A DNA stretch of 64,000 bases from the NCBI RefSeq assembly GCF_900110835.1, contig NZ_FOJG01000001.1, positions 2,759,499 to 2,823,498 on the forward strand, given 5' to 3'. The translations under genes were made by a program, and so were the position numbers. The stretch's first letter is position 1. Each line of letters begins with the position of its first letter. Source of the stretch: Chitinophaga arvensicola. GTDB taxonomy: Bacteria > Bacteroidota > Bacteroidia > Chitinophagales > Chitinophagaceae. The notes beneath the pieces were generated by a model. The model saw nothing but the letters and a program-made list of their open reading frames with translations, was not told the origin of the DNA and did not search any database. Below are positions 40,838 through 48,910 of this stretch, one piece after another.

Positions 40838-41679
40838 AATAAATTAAAACGTGAGCGTATGCCTGCTACGAGCAGGATGGCCAGTTTTGAATGATCAGGA
40901 ATTCTGACTCTTTCCTGCATGATACAGGAGGGGAGTTTACGTTTTATTTTTTTCAGCAGGGAATAATAGTAGCGGTATGCTACGTATACGCCTAGCCGTG
41001 CTTTGGGTGGTAAATGGAGGATGCCTTCATAGGCGCCTTCAAAATCGGCCATGATATTGGCTTCTATCTGTTGCTTTACTTCCTGGTTAAATGTATTGCA
41101 TACAATTTCCGGGAAATAATTTCTTTTCAGTTCGATGCTGTCGTCATTCAGATCCCGCAGGAAGTTTATTTTCTGGAAGGCAGCTCCGAGTTTCCGGGCT
41201 GCGGGTTGTAATTGGAGGAACTGGGTTTCGTTGCCTTCACAAAAAACATGAAGACACATCAGTCCTACTACTTCTGCGGAACCATAAATATATTCATCCA
41301 GTTCCTGGTGATCGGCATAGCTGCTTTTATCGAGATCCATCCGCATGCTTTGCAGAAAGGCATCTATGAGGTGCTGGCTGATGCGGTATTTATGTACGGT
41401 ATCACCGAAGCTTTGCAGGATGGGGTTCATGCTGATGCCGGTGGCTAGTGCCTGATCTGTGTCGGCGCAGAATTGTTCAAGCAGGGCCTGTTTATTGTGT
41501 TCATGGAAGGTATCCACGATTTCATCTGCGAGTCTTACAAAGCCATAGATAGCATGTATGGGTGCCCGGAGATCTTTATGCAGCAGGTGGATGGCCCAGG
41601 AAAAGGAGGTGCTGTACTGGCGGGTGATGATTTCGCTGCAGCGCAGGCAGGCCTGGTTGTAGGTGGCTATTGTATTCAT
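40834..41679 (-). CDS. crtB: Phytoene synthase
   Basis: 281 residues of the squalene/phytoene synthase family. Seen: the first Asp-rich motif ADEIVD (51-56) and the second NFLRDLNDD (172-180), with the conserved YGSAEVVGLMCLHVF between. It joins two geranylgeranyl diphosphate molecules into phytoene. It overlaps crtI by 4 bp (ATGA) upstream and crtZ by 4 bp downstream. No crtE (GGPP synthase) is in the operon, so GGPP must come from elsewhere. Confidence 0.94.
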   Translation of the reverse strand: MNTIATYNQACLRCSEIITRQYSTSFSWAIHLLHKDLRAPIHAIYGFVRLADEIVDTFHEHNKQALLEQFCADTDQALATGISMNPILQSFGDTVHKYRISQHLIDAFLQSMRMDLDKSSYADHQELDEYIYGSAEVVGLMCLHVFCEGNETQFLQLQPAARKLGAAFQKINFLRDLNDDSIELKRNYFPEIVCNTFNQEVKQQIEANIMADFEGAYEGILHLPPKARLGVYVAYRYYYSLLKKIKRKLPSCIMQERVRIPDHSKLAILLVAGIRSRFNLL

Positions 41680-43151
41680 CGCGCAAATTTTTTAATGATT
41701 TCATTGGCGGCAATTTCACCGGAAATAATACCTGGAGGAACGCCTGGTCCTGGTACGGTTAGTTGCCCGGCATAGTAGAGATTATCTACCCGGGCGCTAC
41801 GCATGGAAGGCTTCATGATGGCCGTCTGGTTCAGCGTATTGGCGAGGCCGTAGGCATTCCCTTTAAAGGCATTGTAATCGTGGATAAAGTCGCTGCCGGC
41901 ATAGCTTTTTTTGTAAATAACCGCATCTGCGATGGGTTCTCCCAGGTGGTGTTCCAGTCGGGCAATAATTTGCTGAAAGTACCGCTCGCGAAGTTGTTCA
42001 TCATCTCCTTCCAGCCCTGTTGCCACGGGGATGAGCAGGAATAGATTTTCCATGCCTTCCGGTGCCACGGTGTTGTCTGTGCGGGAAGGGCAGCATACGT
42101 AGAACAGTGGCTGTTCCGGCCAGCCTGGTTCCTGATAAAGACTTCTGGCATGTTTATCAAAGGGTACATCAAAGAAAAGGGAATGATGCTGCAGGGAAGT
42201 CAGTTTTTTGTTCAGCCCTATATAGTAAAGCAGGCAGGAAGGTGCCATCCGCCGGCTGTCCCAATACTTCCTTGAATAGGAGCGGTAGGCTGGTGCCAGC
42301 AGGCTGGTTTCAATAAAATGGTAATCTGCTGCGCCCACGATCGCATCTGCGGTGAAGGTTTGTCCGCCGGCATGCACGTGTGTGGCGTTTTTGCCGGTTA
42401 CCTGTATCTTTTCTGCACGTGTGTTGAAGTGAAAGGTAACGCCCAGTTCTATGGCCAGCTGATGCATGGCATTTACAAGACTATACATTCCGCCTTGCGG
42501 ATACCAGGTACCGAGCTTGATATCTGCATAGTTCATGAAGCTGTACATGGCAGGGATGTTTTCTGCTATTTCTCCAAGAAATAATACCGGGAATTCCATT
42601 AACTGCCGTAACTGCGGGTGTTTAAAGAATTTTCCCACATGTTTCTTCATAGAAGAGAAGAGATCCATTTTTAGCACGGCGGGAAGGAGGGTGCGGTCTG
42701 CAAATTCGAAGACAGAAGCACCTGGTTTATGCGCCATCTGCATTCCAATGGCGTACTTATCGGCAGCATGCAGCAGGTAATGATTCAAGGCCTTGCTACT
42801 GCCAGGTTCCAGCTGTTCAAAGAGATTACACAGGGCGTGATAATCGTCAGGAATATCGGTAGCCCCTTCCGGCCAATAGATGCTATAGGAAGGTGAAAGG
42901 CGTTGCAGGGTATAGTAATCTGCGGGTGTTTTATCAAACAGGGAGAAGAACCGTTCTATGACATCGGGCATCCAGTACCAGCTGGGCCCCATGTCGAACG
43001 TAAACCCCGCTGCTTTGAGCTGCCTTGCCCTGCCACCAGGTGTAGGATGTTGTTCTATAACAGTAACATCGAAACCTGCTTTGGCAAGCACACAGGAAGC
43101 CGAGAGGCCGGCAAAGCCGCTTCCGATAACAACTACTTTCTTTGAAAGCAT
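41676..43151 (-). CDS. crtI: Phytoene desaturase
   Basis: 491 residues from ATG 43151; a start at 43187 would add 12 residues before the FAD motif. It converts phytoene to lycopene. Seen: dinucleotide motif VVVIGSGFAGLSAS (6-19), PTPGGRARQLKAAGFTFDMGPSWYWMP and the C-terminal GQLTVPGPGVPPGIISGEIAA, diagnostic of CrtI-type carotenoid desaturases. CrtI-type enzymes perform the desaturation steps alone, without a ZDS or PDS partner. It follows marR by 59 bp and overlaps crtB by 4 bp. Confidence 0.94.
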   Translation of the reverse strand: MLSKKVVVIGSGFAGLSASCVLAKAGFDVTVIEQHPTPGGRARQLKAAGFTFDMGPSWYWMPDVIERFFSLFDKTPADYYTLQRLSPSYSIYWPEGATDIPDDYHALCNLFEQLEPGSSKALNHYLLHAADKYAIGMQMAHKPGASVFEFADRTLLPAVLKMDLFSSMKKHVGKFFKHPQLRQLMEFPVLFLGEIAENIPAMYSFMNYADIKLGTWYPQGGMYSLVNAMHQLAIELGVTFHFNTRAEKIQVTGKNATHVHAGGQTFTADAIVGAADYHFIETSLLAPAYRSYSRKYWDSRRMAPSCLLYYIGLNKKLTSLQHHSLFFDVPFDKHARSLYQEPGWPEQPLFYVCCPSRTDNTVAPEGMENLFLLIPVATGLEGDDEQLRERYFQQIIARLEHHLGEPIADAVIYKKSYAGSDFIHDYNAFKGNAYGLANTLNQTAIMKPSMRSARVDNLYYAGQLTVPGPGVPPGIISGEIAANEIIKKFAR

Positions 43152-43210
43152 GTAAAATGAATATGATACAGGCGTTTGCTGAAGCAAAGAAAGAGTTGCT
43201 ATGGTAGCTG

Positions 43211-43846
43211 TTATTCTCCTCTTAAACTTTTATAAACGTCCTGTTTCTGGTTTAAAAATATATCCAGGTGAAAGGCATCCAGTTTTTTTAATAATTCATG
43301 CAACGTTTCTTTTTCGTCTGCTGTAAGTTGGCCGCCTACCAGTTTACTCACGTTTTCCATCTTCCGGAACACCTGGTACAAAACGGCTTTTCCTTTATCT
43401 GTAATGGCCAGCAACTGGCTCCGCTGATCAGAAGGGTGATTGGTTTGCATTACCAGTTCCGATTTGATCAATCTCTTGATGATTTCCATGCCTGTTGGTT
43501 TTTCATGGATATTCATTTGTATGAGATCAGACTTTTTTATTTGCTTACCTGAGAGCAATGTTGCCAGGTAGCTGAATTCTTCGGAACTGCCCAGCGGTGT
43601 TCCCTGCAGCGCATTTTTGGAATATAGTTTCACATACCGGTTCAGCCTGATCACTTTTCTTCCGATGGCTGTATCCAGGCTAACCTGTGGTTCAGCGCCA
43701 GTACCGACTGGCTTTCCAGGTAACTGCTGTGTTTTTTTATACAGCCACTCCGCAAAGGAAGCTATGTCCCGATTATTGCCGGATACTGCCGTTTGCTCAT
43801 ATTCGGCTGCATGATCAATAATGCTTTTTATGAGATCGTAATCCAT
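43211..43846 (-). CDS. MarR family regulator of the carotenoid operon
   Basis: 211 residues. Winged-helix core from about residue 55 to 175: EEFSYLATLLSGKQIKKSDLIQMNIHEKPTGMEIIKRLIKSELV is the recognition region, followed by the wing QTNHPSDQRSQLLAITDKGKAV, the DxRSxxxxLTxxG hallmark of MarR. A perfect inverted repeat lies 27 bp upstream, as expected for autoregulation. An exact AGGAGG ribosome-binding site sits 7 nt before its ATG. It heads the operon marR-crtI-crtB-crtZ-crtY and probably represses it. Confidence 0.88.
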   Translation of the reverse strand: MDYDLIKSIIDHAAEYEQTAVSGNNRDIASFAEWLYKKTQQLPGKPVGTGAEPQVSLDTAIGRKVIRLNRYVKLYSKNALQGTPLGSSEEFSYLATLLSGKQIKKSDLIQMNIHEKPTGMEIIKRLIKSELVMQTNHPSDQRSQLLAITDKGKAVLYQVFRKMENVSKLVGGQLTADEKETLHELLKKLDAFHLDIFLNQKQDVYKSLRGE

Positions 43847-43853
43847 AATTCTC

Positions 43854-43859
43854 CCTCCT
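43854..43859 (-). promoter_or_regulatory. Strong Shine-Dalgarno before marR
   Basis: AGGAGG on the minus strand, 7 nt before the marR ATG at 43846. Most genes in this window lack a recognisable ribosome-binding site. Confidence 0.75.
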
Positions 43860-43872
43860 AAGTTAATATAAA

Positions 43873-43922
43873 AAGTATTATTAAATACTAATTTTAATAT
43901 AAAAAGGTATTTAATAATACTT
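43873..43922. promoter_or_regulatory. Candidate MarR operator: perfect 16-bp inverted repeat
   Basis: Arms AAGTATTATTAAATAC (43873-43888) and its exact complement (43907-43922) flank an 18-bp AT spacer. Each arm is itself an imperfect palindrome around AGTATT-N4-AATACT, so two dyad sites lie about 34 bp apart. A TACTTTTT box resembling a -7 element overlaps the proximal arm, so a bound dimer would block the polymerase. Confidence 0.6.
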
Positions 43923-44079
43923 ATTATTTAATTTTATTAATTATTTATCCTTGATAGATATACGTATTGTTAAATGTGATTCGCAATTGTAAAATAGCTT
44001 TTTCTGTTTCATTAAAGTATGTTTAAAATAAAAACATGTTCCTCATCGTTTGTGATGAAATCCATAAGAACAGTCAGCT

Positions 44080-45342
44080 ATGAAAATCATCGTATGTGCG
44101 TTGCTGTTATTCCTGTATCCTTTTCACAGTACGCCCCCCATTGGTAATCCCCGTTACGATTTTGCCGACAGCCTGATTGCCCGCAGTGGCAATGTCTATG
44201 GGTACCTGGATAAAAGGATGGAGACCCTTTGTATCTCCGGGTATCCGGAGGAATGTGGTATTTACCAGGATTCCATATATGGTTTGCGGAAAAGGGAAAT
44301 GATTAACTCTGCAGCTTACGAGGTGGAAGATGCCCGTCAGTATATTCTCCGGAAAGCAGATAAATACCGGGTGATCCTGATCAATGAATCTCATAGCAGC
44401 CCAGAACACCGGTTGTTTACCAAATCACTGCTTCCCGCCTTATACAAAAAGGGTTACCAGGTTTTTATGGCCGAAGGGATCTGGCCCGGTAATCAGCTGG
44501 ATAAACACCATTACCCTGTAAGCACTGATGGAGCTTATCTGAATGAACCCAATTACGGACAACTGATCAGGTATGCCTTTAAAACAGGCTACCAGGTGAA
44601 ATCGTACGAGTATGAGTCTAAGCCTGGTTGGGATGATAGTATCAAACTGGATCAGTACGGATCTATTAAATATCTCTCTTATGATCCGCCGGATTCTATG
44701 ACCGTGATGGTAAAGCCGGACGGAGAGCGGGAGTTTTATTTCACCTTGTCCAGGGAAAAAGGGCAGGCTGCCAATATTTACAAGGTGATGCAGGCCAATC
44801 CCCGGAGTAAATTTATTATTCATGTAGGGCATGGGCATCTTTACAAAGACGGTACCATGATGGCTTCGCATTTAATGGCTTTACTCGGTAACGAAGCTAT
44901 TTTGTGTATAGACCAGAGTTTTTTTTACAGGGATAAGGTCATCGACAGCCAGACGAAAGCAGTGGTTGATCCCGGTGGTCCTTTTGTATTAAAAAACCGG
45001 AAGAATGGTTTGTACTGTTATGCACATTATAGTGTGGATGCCATGATGTTCAATACTACGCCCAAAGATTCCCTGTACCGTCCGGGTTACTTATTTAAGG
45101 ATGTGGAACCCCGCATCGTTTACCCGATACCTGCTTCGGAACTGGAATCATCGCCATGTGTATTTACAGCTTATTACACTGCTGAGTTGAAGGCGCAGCA
45201 GGAGCGCGCTATCGCAGTAGATGTAATATGTGTGAAAGACCGGCAGCAGGCGCCTCCCTTATTGCTTTACAAAGGCGATTATACGATTGTGAAGAAGAAC
45301 AGGCAGGGTGTTTACAGCACATTTAGCACTACTATAAGATAG
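44080..45342 (+). CDS. Secreted Tiki/ChaN/EreA-like hydrolase-fold protein
   Basis: 420 residues with a signal peptide (MKIIVCALLLFLYPFHS). Core motifs: YRVILINESHSSPEHRLFTKSLLPALYKKGYQVFMAEG (about 95-132), then IIHVGHGHLYKDGTMMASHL. Glu and His residues in INESHSSPEH and GHGH match the fold shared by Tiki proteases, ChaN haem-binding proteins and erythromycin esterases. There is no lipobox. The substrate is unknown; a secreted hydrolase is inferred. Neighbours are the divergent carotenoid regulator and a polyprenyl diphosphate synthase. I do not claim antibiotic resistance, because the motifs are only family-level. Confidence 0.68.
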   Translation: MKIIVCALLLFLYPFHSTPPIGNPRYDFADSLIARSGNVYGYLDKRMETLCISGYPEECGIYQDSIYGLRKREMINSAAYEVEDARQYILRKADKYRVILINESHSSPEHRLFTKSLLPALYKKGYQVFMAEGIWPGNQLDKHHYPVSTDGAYLNEPNYGQLIRYAFKTGYQVKSYEYESKPGWDDSIKLDQYGSIKYLSYDPPDSMTVMVKPDGEREFYFTLSREKGQAANIYKVMQANPRSKFIIHVGHGHLYKDGTMMASHLMALLGNEAILCIDQSFFYRDKVIDSQTKAVVDPGGPFVLKNRKNGLYCYAHYSVDAMMFNTTPKDSLYRPGYLFKDVEPRIVYPIPASELESSPCVFTAYYTAELKAQQERAIAVDVICVKDRQQAPPLLLYKGDYTIVKKNRQGVYSTFSTTIR

Positions 45343-45391
45343 ACTTTCCACCAGAAATCGTAATTTCGGCCCCGTTCTTAGTGATGATAAT

Positions 45392-46354
45392 ATGCAATTA
45401 GCCAGGGAAACGATCAGTAGCGAACTACAACGGTTTGAAGAAATATTTCATAATGCCATGCAAAGTGACGTCCTGTTACTCAACAGGATCATGGAAGACA
45501 TTGCTGCCCATAAGGGGAAGCAGATGCGCCCCATGTTTGTGCTGCTCTGCGCCCGTCTCTGTGGAGAAATCAACGATGCCAGTTACCGCGCCGCCCTCCT
45601 GGTGGAAATGCTTCATACCGCTTCCCTTGTACACGATGATATGGTAGACGACGCCATGAAGCGACGTAGCGCCTTCTCTGTCAATGCCCTCTGGAAAAAT
45701 CGTGTATCCGTGATGGTGGGCGATCAGCTTTTCACAAAAGGGGTATTACTGGCACTGGATAATAATGATCCGGGTTTGCTGAAAATTTATGCCGCCGCCA
45801 TCCAGCAAATGGTGGAAGGGGAGTTGCTGCAAATGACCAGGGCCAATAAACTGAGCTTTGAAGAAAAGGATTATTACGACCTGATCAACGCTAAAACGGC
45901 GTCTTTCCTTGCTGCCGCCTGTGCCGCCGGGGCCTCGTCGGTAGGAGATAACCCTGAAACCATCCAGCTGTTGCACGACTTTGGCCAGAAAGTAGGCATG
46001 GCCTTTCAGTTAAAAGACGACCTGTTTGATTATGGTAAAACCGATGTGGGTAAACCCACCGGCAACGACATCAAGGAAAAGAAAGTGACCCTGCCCCTGA
46101 TATATACCGTACAACATGCCGACCCGGTGCTACGGAAAAAAATACTCCATATCGTCAGGCACCAGCATACCGATAAAGACAAAGTCAACTTTGTAGTCGA
46201 TGCGGTGAATAACTCCGGCGGTCTCGAATACGCCACTCAAAAAATGATGGCTTTCCGCGATGAAGCCTTTCAGCTACTTTTCACATTCCCTCCTTCACCC
46301 ACCCGCTCCGCACTGGAAGAATTAGTACGTTATACCACCGACAGAGCCTATTAA
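45392..46354 (+). CDS. Long-chain all-trans polyprenyl diphosphate synthase
   Basis: 320 residues. It extends isoprenoid chains by adding isopentenyl diphosphate. Seen: GKQMRP near 42-47, first Asp motif HDDMVDD (81-87), and second QLKDDLFDYGK. The residues just upstream of the first motif are small (HTASLVHDD, Ala at -5), which favours long-chain products such as octaprenyl diphosphate for menaquinone over GGPP. It is therefore not a convincing crtE replacement even though it lies near the crt operon. It starts 50 bp after the Tiki-like gene. Confidence 0.93.
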   Translation: MQLARETISSELQRFEEIFHNAMQSDVLLLNRIMEDIAAHKGKQMRPMFVLLCARLCGEINDASYRAALLVEMLHTASLVHDDMVDDAMKRRSAFSVNALWKNRVSVMVGDQLFTKGVLLALDNNDPGLLKIYAAAIQQMVEGELLQMTRANKLSFEEKDYYDLINAKTASFLAAACAAGASSVGDNPETIQLLHDFGQKVGMAFQLKDDLFDYGKTDVGKPTGNDIKEKKVTLPLIYTVQHADPVLRKKILHIVRHQHTDKDKVNFVVDAVNNSGGLEYATQKMMAFRDEAFQLLFTFPPSPTRSALEELVRYTTDRAY

Positions 46355-46653
46355 TTTACCAGGAAATTATCTGAATCTTCGTTATATATAAATATTTATA
46401 ATGTAAATGGGTGAATTGATAATCAATTACTTGATTATAGAATTCCCGTATTAGCCTGCTTATTTTTTATATTCCGGGAATATTGTTTGCATCCCAGAAC
46501 GGATAGCTATTTTTTTGAGTTGTGAATCATTCACTTCCCGTTATCATTCAATGCCACTGTTATGAAAAAAGAACGCTACCGGTATTTATCCGCTATACCT
46601 ATATTCAATATCCACCATCATTCTCCCGACATCTATTCATTTAATAGCTATTT
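46355..46653 (+). other. AT-rich intergenic region before the GH97 gene
   Basis: 299 bp. It holds the palindrome at 46414-46428, a weak 7-bp inverted repeat (46442-46448 with 46475-46481), and a 31-codon frame (46562-46657) whose stop overlaps the GH97 start as ATGA. None is proven functional; the region should carry the GH97 promoter. Confidence 0.5.
46414..46428. promoter_or_regulatory. Perfect palindrome, candidate operator
   Basis: AATTGATAATCAATT: 7-bp half-sites around a single central base, 225 bp before the GH97 ATG. Which protein would bind is unknown. Confidence 0.35.
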
Positions 46654-48771
46654 ATGACAATCAGAAAGATCTGCCTTGGGCTCCTGCTGCTGTTTGCCGC
46701 ACAGCATGGATATGCGCAGGAATTAACAGCGCAGCAGGACAGGGTAAAACTGACCTTTGCGCTGGACAACAATGGTACACCACAATATGCAGTATACCTG
46801 GGTACACAGGCTATCGTAAAACCATCTGAACTGGGGTTTGTGTTACAGGAAGACAGCACCTTTTACCGGGGCTTTACAGTGACCGGTCATGAAACAAAGG
46901 CCGTAGATGAGCGCTGGAAGCCGGTGTGGGGAGAAGTAAACAGTATCCGTAACCAATACCAGGAGCTGACCGTACACCTGCAACAGGGTCAGCGCCTGCT
47001 GAATATCGTGTTCCGGGTATTTGCAGATGGGGTAGGCTTCCGGTATGAATTTCCGGAGCAGCCTTTGCTCAACTACTTCGTGGTAAAAGAGGAACGTACT
47101 GCGTTCCGGCTCACGGGCGATCATACTGCCTTCTGGATTCCCGGAGATTACGATACTAACGAATATGAGTACACGACTTCAAAGCTGAGTGCCATCAACA
47201 ACCGGGATATAGTGGCTTCGTCTACCGCCATCGCAGTGAGGGTAGCCCCGGATGAACAGGCAGTGCAAACGCCATTGATGCTGAAAACCGGCGACGGGCT
47301 TTACATCAATATCCACGAAGCCGCGCTGGTGAACTATTCTGCCATGCAATTACATGTGAATAGAGAGAACTATACGCTTACCTCCAGTCTGGTGCCGGAT
47401 CCCGTAGGTAACCTGGCTTATTTACATACGCCCTGCACCACCCCCTGGAGGACCATCCTGGTATCCGATAAAGCCGCAGATATCCTCAGCAGCAAAACGA
47501 TTCTCAACCTGAACGAGCCTTCTGCCATTGCACAAACCGATTGGATCAAGCCCATGAAGTATGTAGGCGTATGGTGGGAAATGCAAACGGGCAAAAGTAC
47601 CTGGAGCTATGCCGAAGATGCCCGGCATCATACCCCCAGTGGTAAACATGGCGCCACTACCGATAACGTGAAGCGGTATATCGACTTTGCCGCCGCCAAT
47701 CACATTCCGGGTGTGCTGGTGGAAGGATGGAACACGGGCTGGGAAGACTGGTTTGGTAACTGGAAAGAAAATGTGTTTGACTATGTAACGCCCTATCCTG
47801 ATTTCGATGTAAAAGGATTACAGGCCTATGCCGCAGGGAAAGGCGTGCAACTCATTATGCACAACGAAACATCCGGCGCAGCTACCGATTACGAACGGCA
47901 GCTGGACACCGCTTACCGCTTTATGAAGCAGTTTGGTTACCCGGCAGTAAAAACCGGGTATGTAGGAAAAATTATTCCCCGTGGAGAGCATCACGATGGG
48001 CAATGGATGGTGAATCATTATCAGCGTGTAACGACCAAAGCGGCCGAGTACCAGGTGATGATGGATACACATGAACCGATGCGGCCCACCGGTTTGCACC
48101 GCACCTGGCCCAACTGGATGGCCAGCGAAGCCGGCAGGGGCAACGAGTATAATGCTTTTGCGAATGGTAATAAGCCTGAGCATGAAACCATCCTGCCATT
48201 TACCCGTCTTATAGGCGGCCCGATGGATTATACCCCCGGCATCTTCAAGTTATCAGGCTACAATGCCGCCGATACCAGCAAAAGGGTACATACCACCCTG
48301 GCAAAGCAACTGGCCTTATATGTAACATTGTATTCGCCGTTGCAGATGGCGGCAGACTTTCCGGAGAATTATGCCCGCTACCCGGATGCTTTTCAATTTA
48401 TCAGGGATGTGCCGGTAGACTGGGACGATACCAGGATCCTGGCAGCAGAACCCGGTGACTATATCAGCATCGCCCGTAAGGAAAAAGGTAGTGATAGCTG
48501 GTACCTGGGGGCTATTACCGATGAAAACAGCCGGACCCTGGAAACGAGCCTGTCTTTCCTGGATGCGGGAAAACGTTACCTGGTCACCTTATATGGTGAT
48601 GCAGCTAACGCTGACTGGTATGGGAACCCGGAAGCATACACGATCCGTACTTTTATTGCTGATTACAAAACCACGTTACAACTCAGATTAGCCAGCGGTG
48701 GAGGCGCCGCGCTGAGCATTGTTCCTGCTACACCGGAACAGCTGAAAAAAGTGAAACCTTACCGCCGGTAA
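46654..48771 (+). CDS. GH97 family glycosidase (SusB-like)
   Basis: 705 residues, signal peptide cut at GYAQE (near residue 22). GH97 three-domain layout: N-terminal beta-super-sandwich (30-270), a (beta/alpha)8 barrel with MKYVGVWWEM, VLVEGWNTGWEDWFGNW and HNETSGAATDYERQLD, and a C-terminal beta domain. The residues VKTGYVGKI, DTHEPMRPTG and ASEAGRGNEY look like the calcium and general-base glutamates of inverting SusB-type alpha-glucosidases rather than the retaining branch. It acts on alpha-glucosides or alpha-galactosides in the periplasm and starts the PUL. Confidence 0.93.
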   Translation: MTIRKICLGLLLLFAAQHGYAQELTAQQDRVKLTFALDNNGTPQYAVYLGTQAIVKPSELGFVLQEDSTFYRGFTVTGHETKAVDERWKPVWGEVNSIRNQYQELTVHLQQGQRLLNIVFRVFADGVGFRYEFPEQPLLNYFVVKEERTAFRLTGDHTAFWIPGDYDTNEYEYTTSKLSAINNRDIVASSTAIAVRVAPDEQAVQTPLMLKTGDGLYINIHEAALVNYSAMQLHVNRENYTLTSSLVPDPVGNLAYLHTPCTTPWRTILVSDKAADILSSKTILNLNEPSAIAQTDWIKPMKYVGVWWEMQTGKSTWSYAEDARHHTPSGKHGATTDNVKRYIDFAAANHIPGVLVEGWNTGWEDWFGNWKENVFDYVTPYPDFDVKGLQAYAAGKGVQLIMHNETSGAATDYERQLDTAYRFMKQFGYPAVKTGYVGKIIPRGEHHDGQWMVNHYQRVTTKAAEYQVMMDTHEPMRPTGLHRTWPNWMASEAGRGNEYNAFANGNKPEHETILPFTRLIGGPMDYTPGIFKLSGYNAADTSKRVHTTLAKQLALYVTLYSPLQMAADFPENYARYPDAFQFIRDVPVDWDDTRILAAEPGDYISIARKEKGSDSWYLGAITDENSRTLETSLSFLDAGKRYLVTLYGDAANADWYGNPEAYTIRTFIADYKTTLQLRLASGGGAALSIVPATPEQLKKVKPYRR

Positions 48772-48910
48772 TGATGAGGGGATTTTCGGGTTTGGAATTT
48801 CGGGATTTTGTTTCTATAATACAGTGTAAATTCACCATAAAGTGCGTTTAGAACTGACCGCAGAAAACAAGACACCTGAATTCCAACATTCGAAAATCCC
48901 TATTGCTGTA

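Noticed and set aside
44080..45342. An erythromycin esterase (antibiotic resistance) gene
   Set aside because: Similarity is only at the fold and motif level, and the protein is secreted; no basis for a resistance call.
46442..46481. Seven-bp inverted repeat ATTCCCG/CGGGAAT considered as a terminator of the prenyl synthase gene
   Set aside because: Loop of 26 nt and no T-run directly after the stem; too weak.
46562..46657. A 31-codon frame ending ATGA on the GH97 start
   Set aside because: No lipobox, no signal peptide, no known family; a leader peptide cannot be shown from one sequence.
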